Source of the DNA: Psychroserpens burtonensis DSM 12212
GTDB lineage: Bacteria; Bacteroidota; Bacteroidia; Flavobacteriales; Flavobacteriaceae
Length of the DNA: 64,000 nucleotides
Reading direction: 5' to 3'
Assembly (NCBI RefSeq): GCF_000425305.1
Contig: NZ_KE384346.1
Location: 122,919-186,918 of the forward strand
This document shows positions 36,047 through 45,033 of this stretch, piece after piece. The number at the start of each line of letters is the position of its first letter. Position 1 is the stretch's first letter. The translations under genes and the position numbers were made by a program. The notes under the pieces are model-generated. The model searched no databases and had not been told where the DNA came from. It worked only from the letters and a program-made list of their open reading frames with translations.

Positions 36047-39000
36047 TTAAATGGGGATGCATATTATAAAAGTGGTTCCCTCTCCTTCTTTAGTTTCTAC
36101 TTTCAGTTCCCCACCATGACCTTTAGTAATAATATCGTAGCTCATGCTTAAGCCAAGACCCGTACCTTGTCCTGTGGGTTTTGTGGTAAAAAAGGGTTGA
36201 AATATTTTTTCTAAAATAGGCTTCGGAATGCCATTACCATTATCTCGAACTGATATTATTACGTTGTCTTTTAGTTGCTTTGTAAAGACCCAAACAGTTG
36301 GTTCATAATTGACTAGACTTTTCAGGTTTTCAAAATTTGAAAGGTCTTTTCCAGTCGCCATTTTCTTTTCGTTTACAGCGTAGAAGGCGTTGGTTATCAA
36401 ATTTAAAATAACGCGTCCAAGATCCTGGGGAATGATATTTATAAGACCAATGTTTTCATCATAATCTGTTTCTAAGTTCGCATTAAATGATTTGTCTTTT
36501 GCACGAAGGCCATGATACGCTAATCTCAGATATTCGTCTGCTAATGTATTGATATCGCTTAGTTCTTTTTCGGCAGAACTCGTACGACTATGTTGCAGCA
36601 TTCCTTTTACAATGCCATCAGCACGTTTACCATGATGATTTATTTTTTCCAAATTTTGAATCACATCAGTCATAATAGCCTTCACTTCTTCCATATCGCC
36701 GTTCTCTATTTCTTCCAGCATTTCGTCTAATAACTCTTTACTGACTTCAGAGAAGTTATTGACAAAGTTCAATGGATTCTGAATTTCATGAGCTATTCCA
36801 GCTGTTAACTCTCCTAAACTGGCCATTTTTTCAGATTGGATTAATTGGTTTTGAGTCGTCTGTAATTCTGATAGAGCATCTTCAGCACTTTTTTTAGCAG
36901 CTTGTAATTTCAGTAAATCGTGTTTTGCTTTTTCGGTGTTGGCTTCTGCCAATTTTAAATCATTAAAACGGGTGTAAGTTTGTTCAAAAACAGTGGTAAA
37001 GCGTTTAAAAACATCATAAGCTTCGGGGATTTTCTCATACGTAATAAAAAGAAGATAGCCTTTATTAAACTTGCACAAATGGTTGATTTGATAGCGAGGC
37101 AGTGGAATTCCTGTCCGTTTAATTTCTTCAAAAGCTGGACCTAAACTCGGGATCGTTCGCATATAAGCATAGTGGCTTTCTAAAGTTTTGTCTCCCAACT
37201 CTTGAACTAGAAAGGAATCGTCACTTTCAAAAAACGCATACATTTCTTTAAAGGAAGATTCTTTTTTAAACTCAAGTGTAAAAACTTCTTGCATATTACC
37301 CATAGTGCTCATCCAACTTTGCGCTGTAGTATTATCATCACTTAAAAGATTATAACCACAACTCCATGAAGGAATTCCTAAGGCTTGTATCTCAGAAAAC
37401 AGGACTTTAGCGGCTTGGTGTAACTCATCACTATGTTGCATCGCCATGGTTCTAGAACGTACTTTTTCTAAAGCCATTTCAATTTGAGCTTCTCTGGCTT
37501 GTGCTTCTGCTTTTTCGAGGTCGAGAAAACGGGTATATGCTTGGTCGAAAACCTGCCCAAATCGTTCAATAATTTTGTTTTCTTCTTGAGAATAAGGAAT
37601 TGATGCAAAATTTGCAAGAATTAATAGGATATTGGGATTGATGGCAATAGATCGCGCCATTCCTCTACTCATTATAAATTCGTTGTCTTTTTTTGAAAAC
37701 ACATTAGATTCAGCATGTTTGAGTAAATGTTTATGCCATTGGTTGTGTTCTTTTTTACTTAGAATATCTGTACAAAAGGGTAACGATTTTTCTTGAGCAT
37801 TTCTTAAATTATTGAATACGGTAAGATTCAAATAAGGGACATTAAATCGCATTGGCTTTGGCCTTCCCTTAGAAGCTGTCCAAAACTTATAGTCTAGCCC
37901 AAGATCATTATTTGCGAAACTTACATGTATGAATTTAAATTCTAAGTGTTGTAATTGTTCAGATACCACAGTAATGACATCTAGTAATTCTTCACTAGTA
38001 CGCATAGCCATACTTCTGGAACGCACTTTTTCTAAAGCCGCTTCAATCTGTGCTTCTCTGGCTTGGGCTTCAGCCTTTTGAAGGTCGAGGAAGCGTGTGT
38101 AGGTTTGTTCAAAAACTTTAGCAAATCTTTTGAAGATACTTTGCGCCTGAGGTACCTGTTCATCAGTGATGAACATAAGGTACCCTTGTTTAAAAAAGGC
38201 AAGATTAAAAACTTGGAATGTAGGAAGTTCTATGCCTGTTTCTTTTAATTCTTGCATTAGTTCATCCACACCAGGTAAGGAACTTATGTATTTATAAGTA
38301 GCGGCCAATTCTTCACCACCGCTTTCCACTACATAAACTGAGTCTCCTCTTTTAGCCGCGTCTGTAAATTGGCTAAACACATCTTCTGTAGCAGGGGTCT
38401 CAAAAGGACGAATAGGACGACCGTCTCCACTACTTACCCATTGGGTAATGGTTTTGTGGTTGTTACTAAAAATGTTGAACCCAATACTCCAAGAATGTAT
38501 TCCTAAAAGTTGAATTTGCTTAAATACATCTGTAGCAGCATCGCTTAATTCATCACTATGCTGCATGGCCATGGTGCTGGCTCTAACACGTTCTAAGGCG
38601 AGTTCAATTTCTGATTCTCTAGCTTGTGCTTCCGCTTTTTGAAGATCGAGGAAACGCGTGTAGGTCTGCTCAAAAACCTTAGCAAAGCGTTTAAAAATAT
38701 CGTGTGCTTTGGGAACATGCTCTTGTGTAATAAATAATAAGTACCCGTATTTAAAATAAACGACATGGTCTAATTGATAGGTTGGGTACCCCTTATTTGT
38801 TTTCTTTAAATTCTTTAATACATCGCCAATAACAGGAAGTGAGCTCATATATTCGTAATGATCTACACACGCTTTACCAGAAAACTCTTTTATAATAAGT
38901 GATTGACCTTTCTGACCTTTCTGGTAATACTCTTTAAATATGCCTGCTCTAGGAACCGTATATGTGGGAAGAACACCTGCTTCATTTCCAAACCATTCTG

Positions 39001-40825
39001 TAGATTCTTTATCTCCATAAATATTAAAAGCACAACCCCAAGTTTTTATACCTAAGCTTCTTACTTGTTGGTCTAATAGGAATGATGCTTCTTGCAATTC
39101 ATCACTATGTTGCATTGCCATAGTTCGTGCACGAACACGTTCTAATGCCAATTCAATTTCTGATTCTCTTGCTTGTTTTTCTGCTTTTTGCAGGTCTAAA
39201 AAGCGCGTATAGGTTTGTTCAAAAACTTTTGCCAGTCTTTTTACAATTGTATTTTCAGCTTCGCTTAAGGGAACCCCAGAATGACTGACCACTAAGATTG
39301 CCGCATTCTTTTTAAAAGCTATTGAAATATCGTAATATTTAAATTGTAGCGCTCTTATTTTTTCCTCCTCTGGCATGTCTTTTAAGGCTGGCAGATTAAA
39401 TAAATAGTTGAAGAGTGAATTCTTTTCTTCTGCGGAGTAATTTTTGGCATAGAACTCTATTCCGTTTTGGCGTGCATTCCAAATATCATTCTGAATAGGG
39501 TGGTCAATATAAGGGGTGAGAAAACTTATTATTGAATTGTATTCTGGTGATGCAACCCATTGTTTGTAATCTTTATTTCCATCTTCAAATGTGAATATTG
39601 CAGTTGCTCTTTGCACCATGGAAATGCCTAAATCCTGTAATTTCTTGTTTACTTCAAGAATAACCTCTTTTAGTTCCTCACTGCGTTGCATACCCATAGT
39701 ACGACTTCGTACTTTTTCTAAAGCGAGTTCTATTTCAACTTCCCTTGCCTGTTTTTCAGCTTTTTGTAAATCTAAAAATCGACGATGTGCCAAATCAAAG
39801 GCATCTGCAAAACGTTCTAGTAGTTCTAAGTCTTCTTTTGGTGGGTTTTTTACGACTCCTGGTAAGCTATACCCTATTTCTCCATGAGAAGTTCTTGCCA
39901 TAATAAAGGTAAGGCCACCAATGTGCTTGATGTCGTCTTCCGTAGGTGCTTGAGGGTCTATATTTTGAAAATCACCAAGTGCGACCATTTTATTAACATA
40001 GTCAATGGCTTTTTTAGTCGTCATGGCATGGACAACTGTAGGAGTCTTGCTTTTTTCCCATTTTGCCAATTGCGGAATATCACCATGCAGATGTCTTGGT
40101 AACTCCATTACAAAACCAATTTTACTACCATCACCAGAAGTCATGGCTTTTTCATAGGTTTCAGGTAGCCACATCATGTGCCAGAAATAGTGTGCTTCGT
40201 GTCCTAGTTTGATAAACTCGTTTCGCATGGTGACCACAATGTCTAGCAAGTCTGAAGATTTTTGCATAGCAACAGCTTGTGCTCTAATCCGTTCTAAAGC
40301 GCCTTCGACTTCTAGTTCTCTATTTTTTTTCTCCAGCTCAAAAGTTCTACGTTTTATAGCTTCTCTTAATTCTTGGTTTTCTAGATTTACTTTATCGAAA
40401 CCTATAGTTTCTCCTTCGTCTGTTTTAGAATCTGCTATCGAAAAATGTTGGTATATAAATTTCCAGCCGTCTTTTTTTTTCTTTAATACGGATGAAAACC
40501 GAAATCGTGCATAATACGTCCAATCGTTACCATTTAAAAACCAGGCATCAAATACATGGGTTATAAAAACGAGTTCACCGAATAACTCTAGGGTAGTGGT
40601 CTCGTTTCTAAGATCTGTCTTACCTGAAAACTGTTCAGCCGTAGCTTTAAAAAATTTGGTCGTATCTTTTCGGTTTAGAAATTCCTCATTGTTTGTAGAA
40701 CCTATAAAATGATAGGCGTCATCAAAATAAGAATCATAAGTGGTAACATCCCCATTTAAATAGCTATCCAACCATGTATCATAGTTGTTTAGAATTTCTT
40801 TTTTTAATATTGTGGTCAGTTGCAT
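36047..40825 (-). CDS. Giant soluble sensor histidine kinase, NTF2-like domain plus six tandem modules (array kinase 1)
   Basis: This 1592-residue protein opens the array. Residues ~5-135 look like an NTF2/SnoaL-like domain (NNYDTWLDSYLNGDVTTYDSYF, DGWKFIYQHFS), then a helix (~140-170), then six ~190-residue units (~170-1305) each starting with a helix like ELALERVRARTMAMQHSDEL, and finally the shared kinase core with [10 protein letters not shown]. No membrane segment or receiver domain is seen. Unit-to-unit similarity is higher than to kinase 2 (units 3, 4 and 6 share RTMAMQHSDEL-type helices), so the units amplified within this gene. The promoter of the array should lie just upstream of 40825. 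Confidence 0.9.
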   Translation of the reverse strand: MQLTTILKKEILNNYDTWLDSYLNGDVTTYDSYFDDAYHFIGSTNNEEFLNRKDTTKFFKATAEQFSGKTDLRNETTTLELFGELVFITHVFDAWFLNGNDWTYYARFRFSSVLKKKKDGWKFIYQHFSIADSKTDEGETIGFDKVNLENQELREAIKRRTFELEKKNRELEVEGALERIRAQAVAMQKSSDLLDIVVTMRNEFIKLGHEAHYFWHMMWLPETYEKAMTSGDGSKIGFVMELPRHLHGDIPQLAKWEKSKTPTVVHAMTTKKAIDYVNKMVALGDFQNIDPQAPTEDDIKHIGGLTFIMARTSHGEIGYSLPGVVKNPPKEDLELLERFADAFDLAHRRFLDLQKAEKQAREVEIELALEKVRSRTMGMQRSEELKEVILEVNKKLQDLGISMVQRATAIFTFEDGNKDYKQWVASPEYNSIISFLTPYIDHPIQNDIWNARQNGIEFYAKNYSAEEKNSLFNYLFNLPALKDMPEEEKIRALQFKYYDISIAFKKNAAILVVSHSGVPLSEAENTIVKRLAKVFEQTYTRFLDLQKAEKQARESEIELALERVRARTMAMQHSDELQEASFLLDQQVRSLGIKTWGCAFNIYGDKESTEWFGNEAGVLPTYTVPRAGIFKEYYQKGQKGQSLIIKEFSGKACVDHYEYMSSLPVIGDVLKNLKKTNKGYPTYQLDHVVYFKYGYLLFITQEHVPKAHDIFKRFAKVFEQTYTRFLDLQKAEAQARESEIELALERVRASTMAMQHSDELSDAATDVFKQIQLLGIHSWSIGFNIFSNNHKTITQWVSSGDGRPIRPFETPATEDVFSQFTDAAKRGDSVYVVESGGEELAATYKYISSLPGVDELMQELKETGIELPTFQVFNLAFFKQGYLMFITDEQVPQAQSIFKRFAKVFEQTYTRFLDLQKAEAQAREAQIEAALEKVRSRSMAMRTSEELLDVITVVSEQLQHLEFKFIHVSFANNDLGLDYKFWTASKGRPKPMRFNVPYLNLTVFNNLRNAQEKSLPFCTDILSKKEHNQWHKHLLKHAESNVFSKKDNEFIMSRGMARSIAINPNILLILANFASIPYSQEENKIIERFGQVFDQAYTRFLDLEKAEAQAREAQIEMALEKVRSRTMAMQHSDELHQAAKVLFSEIQALGIPSWSCGYNLLSDDNTTAQSWMSTMGNMQEVFTLEFKKESSFKEMYAFFESDDSFLVQELGDKTLESHYAYMRTIPSLGPAFEEIKRTGIPLPRYQINHLCKFNKGYLLFITYEKIPEAYDVFKRFTTVFEQTYTRFNDLKLAEANTEKAKHDLLKLQAAKKSAEDALSELQTTQNQLIQSEKMASLGELTAGIAHEIQNPLNFVNNFSEVSKELLDEMLEEIENGDMEEVKAIMTDVIQNLEKINHHGKRADGIVKGMLQHSRTSSAEKELSDINTLADEYLRLAYHGLRAKDKSFNANLETDYDENIGLINIIPQDLGRVILNLITNAFYAVNEKKMATGKDLSNFENLKSLVNYEPTVWVFTKQLKDNVIISVRDNGNGIPKPILEKIFQPFFTTKPTGQGTGLGLSMSYDIITKGHGGELKVETKEGEGTTFIICIPI

Positions 40826-41400
40826 CGTTTAAACGTTTTAACTAATGCCCTAATAAATCTATTTTAAACTATTTGGCAATAGGTTGTTACAAGTAAAATT
40901 AAAATTTAGATAGTATATGAGCTTTGTAAAAACACCATTTAAGACATAGATTTTAATTGGCTTAAAGTTAATACAATCCATGATGTTGGTCTATCACATT
41001 TTAATGTGATATTGGTCAATTTTTTATTCCGGGTTTGAAACGTTTACCTGGTCTTAGGTGGATGTGTTTGTCATATTTATTAAAATGGCATTAGCCTATT
41101 TCACAATCATCATTAATATCTTATCCTGAGTGTTCTTAGAGCATATAAAGTGTATTTAAGAGTCGTGTTTTGTTTGTATAAAGTTAAGTTTGGAGTTCAG
41201 CGATGCGTTCTTCTAATGCGTCTGCTTTCCTTCTCTATCTCATCTGAACATCCTGTAATTCAGATGATTTTCGAGGTCTTTTAAATCATAATTAGTATAT
41301 ATTTCAATATAGTCGCATAGCGGTTGGTTTTAAAGCGTAGGGACAGCAAGTAGATGAGGTGTATGTATTGATGCTTTTATAAACATATTGAATTGTTACA
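40826..41400. other. Gap upstream of the kinase array
   Basis: No intact gene is seen. It should hold the array promoter, although no exact TAnnTTTG box was found on the minus strand. At about 41184-41230 the minus strand reads RKADALEERIAELQT and then a stop, with another stop just upstream; this looks like the coiled-coil tail of a lost gene. Confidence 0.35.
40993..41010. promoter_or_regulatory. Perfect 18-bp inverted repeat upstream of the array
   Basis: ATCACATT-TT-AATGTGAT is a perfect inverted repeat 168 bp upstream of the first kinase start. No T run follows on the array strand, so an operator is more likely than a terminator. The half-sites TCACA/TGTGA are those of a CRP-type site but in inside-out order. 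Confidence 0.35.
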
Positions 41401-42681
41401 TTATTGAATAAATGTCACTTTAGTTATTTTACCGTTCTCTATTTCATAGATAGCAACAGCATTAAAAATCTTACCGTTAGCAGTAACTTGCTCTTCATCA
41501 ATAACTTTATTTCCAATAACAATTCGTTTTTTTACGAAAGCCCTTAAATCTGTGGTGCGATCAAACCAGTCTTTGTAATTTTTTCTCATGGCATCTTTGC
41601 CTTCGGTTTGCAAAGTGCTAGGATATTCGTATAATTTAACGTCATCTGTATAGTCTTTCATAAACGCATCTATATTTCTAGCGTTGTATGCATCAAGATT
41701 TCTTTGAATTATAGCCTCGACCTGCGAAGCTTCTATTGTACTCTCGGTAGTAGATTCCTCAGATTCTGTAGTTTGATTTACGATAGAACCTTGTTGGGTT
41801 TCAGTTGGATCTGATAGTATAGAAAGATCAGCAGTAACTAATAATTTATTAGACTCTGTATTAGTAGCTAGACGCGTGATTTTTGTAATTCCTTCGGAAG
41901 ACAAATCGGCGACTTGTTTCCAATCGTTATCTTTCTTTAACGTTAATTTATATAATACGCTATCTTTTCCGCAGAGCATTGTTTTATCATTCAACCAGCA
42001 AATATCTTCAACATCTGTCATCGTATTTGCAATAATTGTAGTGGCTCCTGTTTTTGGGTTTAGAGACTTTATTTGCCATTTTTTTTCATCCTCTTTAGCA
42101 ATAAAACTTATGAGATTAGAATTTGGAATCCTATGAAATGAGCGTCCTACATTTGTTACGTATTTTCGACTTGTATTGTCTTGTAAATTGTTCACATATA
42201 AGTTTAAATTATCATCTTCAATTACTGCAGATATAACTGTGGTTTCATCAAACCAAGTGTAATACGCAACAACTAAATCTTGTATAAGCTCAGTAGAGCT
42301 GCCATTACTCATATTGTAAGTGTATAAACGTTGTTTCCCATCTGTATCTAATCGTACTGCTGAAATTTCGTTTTTCTTCGGAATTTTTAAAGGGGTATAT
42401 TCACCTCCTTCCGAAAAATTAAGCCAAGATTTCGAATCGTATCGTATATCGTATTTAGCGATATCTGTTTGATTATTTCTAGTGGAGGCAAATACAATAT
42501 AACGATCATCTAAAAAAGACGGCTGATTGTCATAACCTTCATTATTTGATAGGTTTTTACCATTTTTAAGCTCAATTTTAGAAGTGCTGGTTTCTATATC
42601 ATATAAGAAAACTTCGGTATTGGGTTGGGCAAAACTTAAACTGTAAGAGAGAATAAATAGAAGTGAGAAATACTGTTTCAT
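41401..42681 (-). CDS. Secreted beta-propeller (PD40/TolB-like) protein with C-terminal SnoaL-like domain
   Basis: The 426-residue protein has a signal peptide (cut near residue 18), ~270 residues of WD40/PD40-type blades (PSFLDDRYIVFASTRNNQTDIAKYD is typical of TolB-like blades), a Ser/Thr/Glu linker (~290-315) and a SnoaL/NTF2-like domain (RNLDAYNARNIDAFMKDYTD, GKDAMRKNYKDWF, KITKVTFIQ). It is a probable periplasmic protein of unknown substrate. It stands upstream of the kinase array on the same strand, but a 575-bp gap argues for separate transcription. Two array kinases also carry NTF2-like domains. Confidence 0.82.
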   Translation of the reverse strand: MKQYFSLLFILSYSLSFAQPNTEVFLYDIETSTSKIELKNGKNLSNNEGYDNQPSFLDDRYIVFASTRNNQTDIAKYDIRYDSKSWLNFSEGGEYTPLKIPKKNEISAVRLDTDGKQRLYTYNMSNGSSTELIQDLVVAYYTWFDETTVISAVIEDDNLNLYVNNLQDNTSRKYVTNVGRSFHRIPNSNLISFIAKEDEKKWQIKSLNPKTGATTIIANTMTDVEDICWLNDKTMLCGKDSVLYKLTLKKDNDWKQVADLSSEGITKITRLATNTESNKLLVTADLSILSDPTETQQGSIVNQTTESEESTTESTIEASQVEAIIQRNLDAYNARNIDAFMKDYTDDVKLYEYPSTLQTEGKDAMRKNYKDWFDRTTDLRAFVKKRIVIGNKVIDEEQVTANGKIFNAVAIYEIENGKITKVTFIQ

Positions 42682-42717
42682 TTGAGAGCGTTAATTAATT
42701 GTTTAAATATACTAAAT

Positions 42718-42752
42718 AAAAAAAGCCAATTCAACTTAATGAATTGGCTTTC
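42718..42752 (-). terminator. Rho-independent terminator of the beta-oxidation operon
   Basis: AAAGCCAATTCA/TGAATTGGCTTT is a perfect 12-bp stem with a 6-nt loop. On the minus strand it is followed by a run of seven T. Confidence 0.88.
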
Positions 42753-42773
42753 TGATATTCAACTAAAGTTAGA

Positions 42774-44585
42774 TTAAAAACAATATTTGTTTTCTGCTTT
42801 AACTTTTTCTGCGATTTCTATACGTAAATCAACAATATCTGGATAGTTTTGATATTTAGTGAAACGCTTTAATCCCATCAACATCATACGTTGTTCATCA
42901 CCTTCAGCAAAAGAAATAATACTTTCTTTCCCTTTTTCTTCAACGATATCTACAGCATGATATAAATACAATTTGGCCATAGCTATTTGGGCAGATTGTG
43001 CATCTTCACCAAATCGCTTCACATTTTTTTCTGTTCTTAAAATTGCAGATTCTGCCATATATATTTCAATTAAGATATCTGCAGCTGCAATTAGTAATTG
43101 TTGGTGATCTTCTAATTGAGGACCATATTTTTGAACAGCTCCACCTGCAACCATCAAGAAGGTCTTTTTTAACTTCTTAATCATTTCTTTTTCTTCGGAA
43201 AATAACTCAGAGTAATCTGGAGTTTCAAACGAAGGAATACCCATTAATTCTTCCTGTACTTTTGAAGCAGGACCCAATAAATCAACGTGACCTTTCATCG
43301 CTTTCTTTACTAACATACCAACAGATAACATTCTGTTAATTTCATTAGTACCTTCATAGATACGAGCAATACGAGCATCTCTCCATGCAGATTCCATAGG
43401 TGTTTCTTCAGAAAATCCCATACCTCCAAATATCTGTATACCTTCATCTGCACAATTTTGTACGTCTTCAGATACAGCTACTTTTAGGATAGAACATTCA
43501 ATGGCATATTCTTCTACACCTTTAAGTTCTGCTTCTTGATGCGTATTTCCTTGGGCTTCTCGCAAAGCAATTCTATCTTCAATATTTTTAGAAGCTCTAT
43601 AGGTTGCAGATTCACCAGCATAAGCACTTGCTGCCATTTCAGCTAGTTTTACTTTAATAGCTCCAAAATCGGCAATAGGTGTATTAAACTGTTTGCGCTC
43701 ATTAGCATATTTAACGGCATATGTCAAAATACGACGTTGCGAATCTAAACAAGCAGCAGCCAATTTAATACGACCAACGTTAAGTGCGTTCATCGCAATT
43801 TTGAAACCTTCGCCACGACCAGCTAACATGTTTTCAGCAGGTACAACACAATCGTTAAAGAAAACCTGACGCGTAGAACTCGCTCGGATTCCTAATTTGT
43901 GTTCTTCTTCTCCTAAGGTAATTCCATTAGGTTGCTCTTTATTATATTCTACGATGAAACCAGTAATGTTTTTATCCTTTTCAATACGCGCAAAAACGAT
44001 CATCAAACTACAGAAACCTGCATTTGATATCCACATTTTTTGTCCGTTGATTTTGTAAGATTTTCCATCTGTAGATAATTCGGCAGTGGTTTTACCAGAA
44101 TTAGCATCAGATCCTGCTCCAGGTTCAGTTAAGCAATAGGCTCCAAACCACTCTCCCGTCGCTAATTTTGGTATATATTTTTGTTTTTGTTCGTCTGTGC
44201 CGTATAAAGTGATTGGTAACGTACCAATACCTGTATGTGCACCGAAAGCGGTACTAAATGAACCCGTTCCTGATGAAATATAATCACATGTTAATACCGT
44301 AGATACGAATCCCATTCCCATTCCGCCATAAGCTTCAGGAACAGAAACACTTAAAAAGCCCATATCACCAGCTTTACGCATAACCTCTTCGGTTAAAGCA
44401 TAATCTTTAGCTTCAAAACGTGCTTTATGAGGAATAATTTCACGATCATTAAATTCCATTACAGATTCTTTCATCATCTTTTGTTCTTCTGAAAAATCTT
44501 CAGGAGTAAATACGTCTTGGCAATCTGTTTCCTTAACAAGGAATTGACCACCTCTTAATAATTCTTTTTCTTGAGTTGCTTCCAT
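42774..44585 (-). CDS. Acyl-CoA dehydrogenase (long form, ~600 residues)
   Basis: This FAD enzyme catalyses the first step of beta-oxidation, acyl-CoA to trans-2-enoyl-CoA. I place the start at the ATG at 44585 (603 residues), where the flavobacterial family begins (MEATQEKELLRGGQFLVKET); the frame is open 11 codons further. Motifs are YCLTEPGAGSDANSGKT and KMWISNAGF in the N-terminal half, and DARIARIYEGTNEINRML holding the probable catalytic Glu. An extra ~150-residue C-terminal domain is normal for this long form. It is the last gene of the MarR-HADH/ECH-thiolase group. Confidence 0.93.
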   Translation of the reverse strand: MEATQEKELLRGGQFLVKETDCQDVFTPEDFSEEQKMMKESVMEFNDREIIPHKARFEAKDYALTEEVMRKAGDMGFLSVSVPEAYGGMGMGFVSTVLTCDYISSGTGSFSTAFGAHTGIGTLPITLYGTDEQKQKYIPKLATGEWFGAYCLTEPGAGSDANSGKTTAELSTDGKSYKINGQKMWISNAGFCSLMIVFARIEKDKNITGFIVEYNKEQPNGITLGEEEHKLGIRASSTRQVFFNDCVVPAENMLAGRGEGFKIAMNALNVGRIKLAAACLDSQRRILTYAVKYANERKQFNTPIADFGAIKVKLAEMAASAYAGESATYRASKNIEDRIALREAQGNTHQEAELKGVEEYAIECSILKVAVSEDVQNCADEGIQIFGGMGFSEETPMESAWRDARIARIYEGTNEINRMLSVGMLVKKAMKGHVDLLGPASKVQEELMGIPSFETPDYSELFSEEKEMIKKLKKTFLMVAGGAVQKYGPQLEDHQQLLIAAADILIEIYMAESAILRTEKNVKRFGEDAQSAQIAMAKLYLYHAVDIVEEKGKESIISFAEGDEQRMMLMGLKRFTKYQNYPDIVDLRIEIAEKVKAENKYCF

Positions 44586-44627
44586 TTTTTTAATAGATTT
44601 TAAGGTTTTTAGAACCAAGAATCAAGA

Positions 44628-44979
44628 CTATTTAAGTCCAGATTTGAAACTTGAGATCATCTTTTGTATTTGTTTTATTTTGTCTTCTAATTTGTTAAAT
44701 TTTTCTTCTGAAAGATATTCTTGATTAAATGTTACATTTAATTGTGTTTCCCATTCAAAAGCTGAACTTAAACTATGCTCCAAATAAGTAGCAAAATGTT
44801 TATTTGTGCTTTTTACTGGTACCTTCTTAAATACTTGAAGGGATAGAAACTCCACCTCTATTCATTTGGCTCATCAATCCATGAGTTTCAAACTTCGGAA
44901 AGCTTCGCGTTATTTTATATGACTCAGAAACCAGTTCCACACTTTTATTCTAAATCTTTAATTTCTTGAAATTATCCAT
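44628..44979 (-). pseudogene. Broken four-helix-bundle protein gene (S23/23S-rRNA-IVP type)
   Basis: Read from ATG 44979, the frame gives MDNFKKLKI, stop, NKSVELVSESYKITRSFPK, then LMSQMNRGGVSIPSSI, stop, EGTS, and then shifts frame to KSTNKHFATYLEHSLSSAF and continues to SFKSGLK. The intact family reads LKVW...FPKxExxGLxxQxxRAxxSIPSNIAEG...ELETQL, so two nonsense changes and one frameshift are visible. The open frame 44628-44855 is only its 3' part. Such genes are often mobile and inserted near or in other genes; this one sits inside the beta-oxidation operon. Confidence 0.78.
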
Positions 44980-45033
44980 AGTCCTATTTTCTTAATCTCT
45001 TTAGTCTTGTCTTGGTTCTTTTCGTCTTGATCC

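Noticed and set aside
31534-40825. The repeated units could have been a CRISPR array or tandem DNA repeat
   Set aside because: The repeat length is ~570 nt, copies are diverged, and the reading frame is kept throughout; they are protein modules.
14988-40825. The eight kinases as hybrid two-component systems with DNA-binding output
   Set aside because: Each protein ends within a few residues of the ATPase domain; no receiver or helix-turn-helix follows.
14988-40825. The kinase array as an assembly artefact
   Set aside because: The copies differ in sensors and in most core positions, and all frames are intact; only short tracts are near identical.
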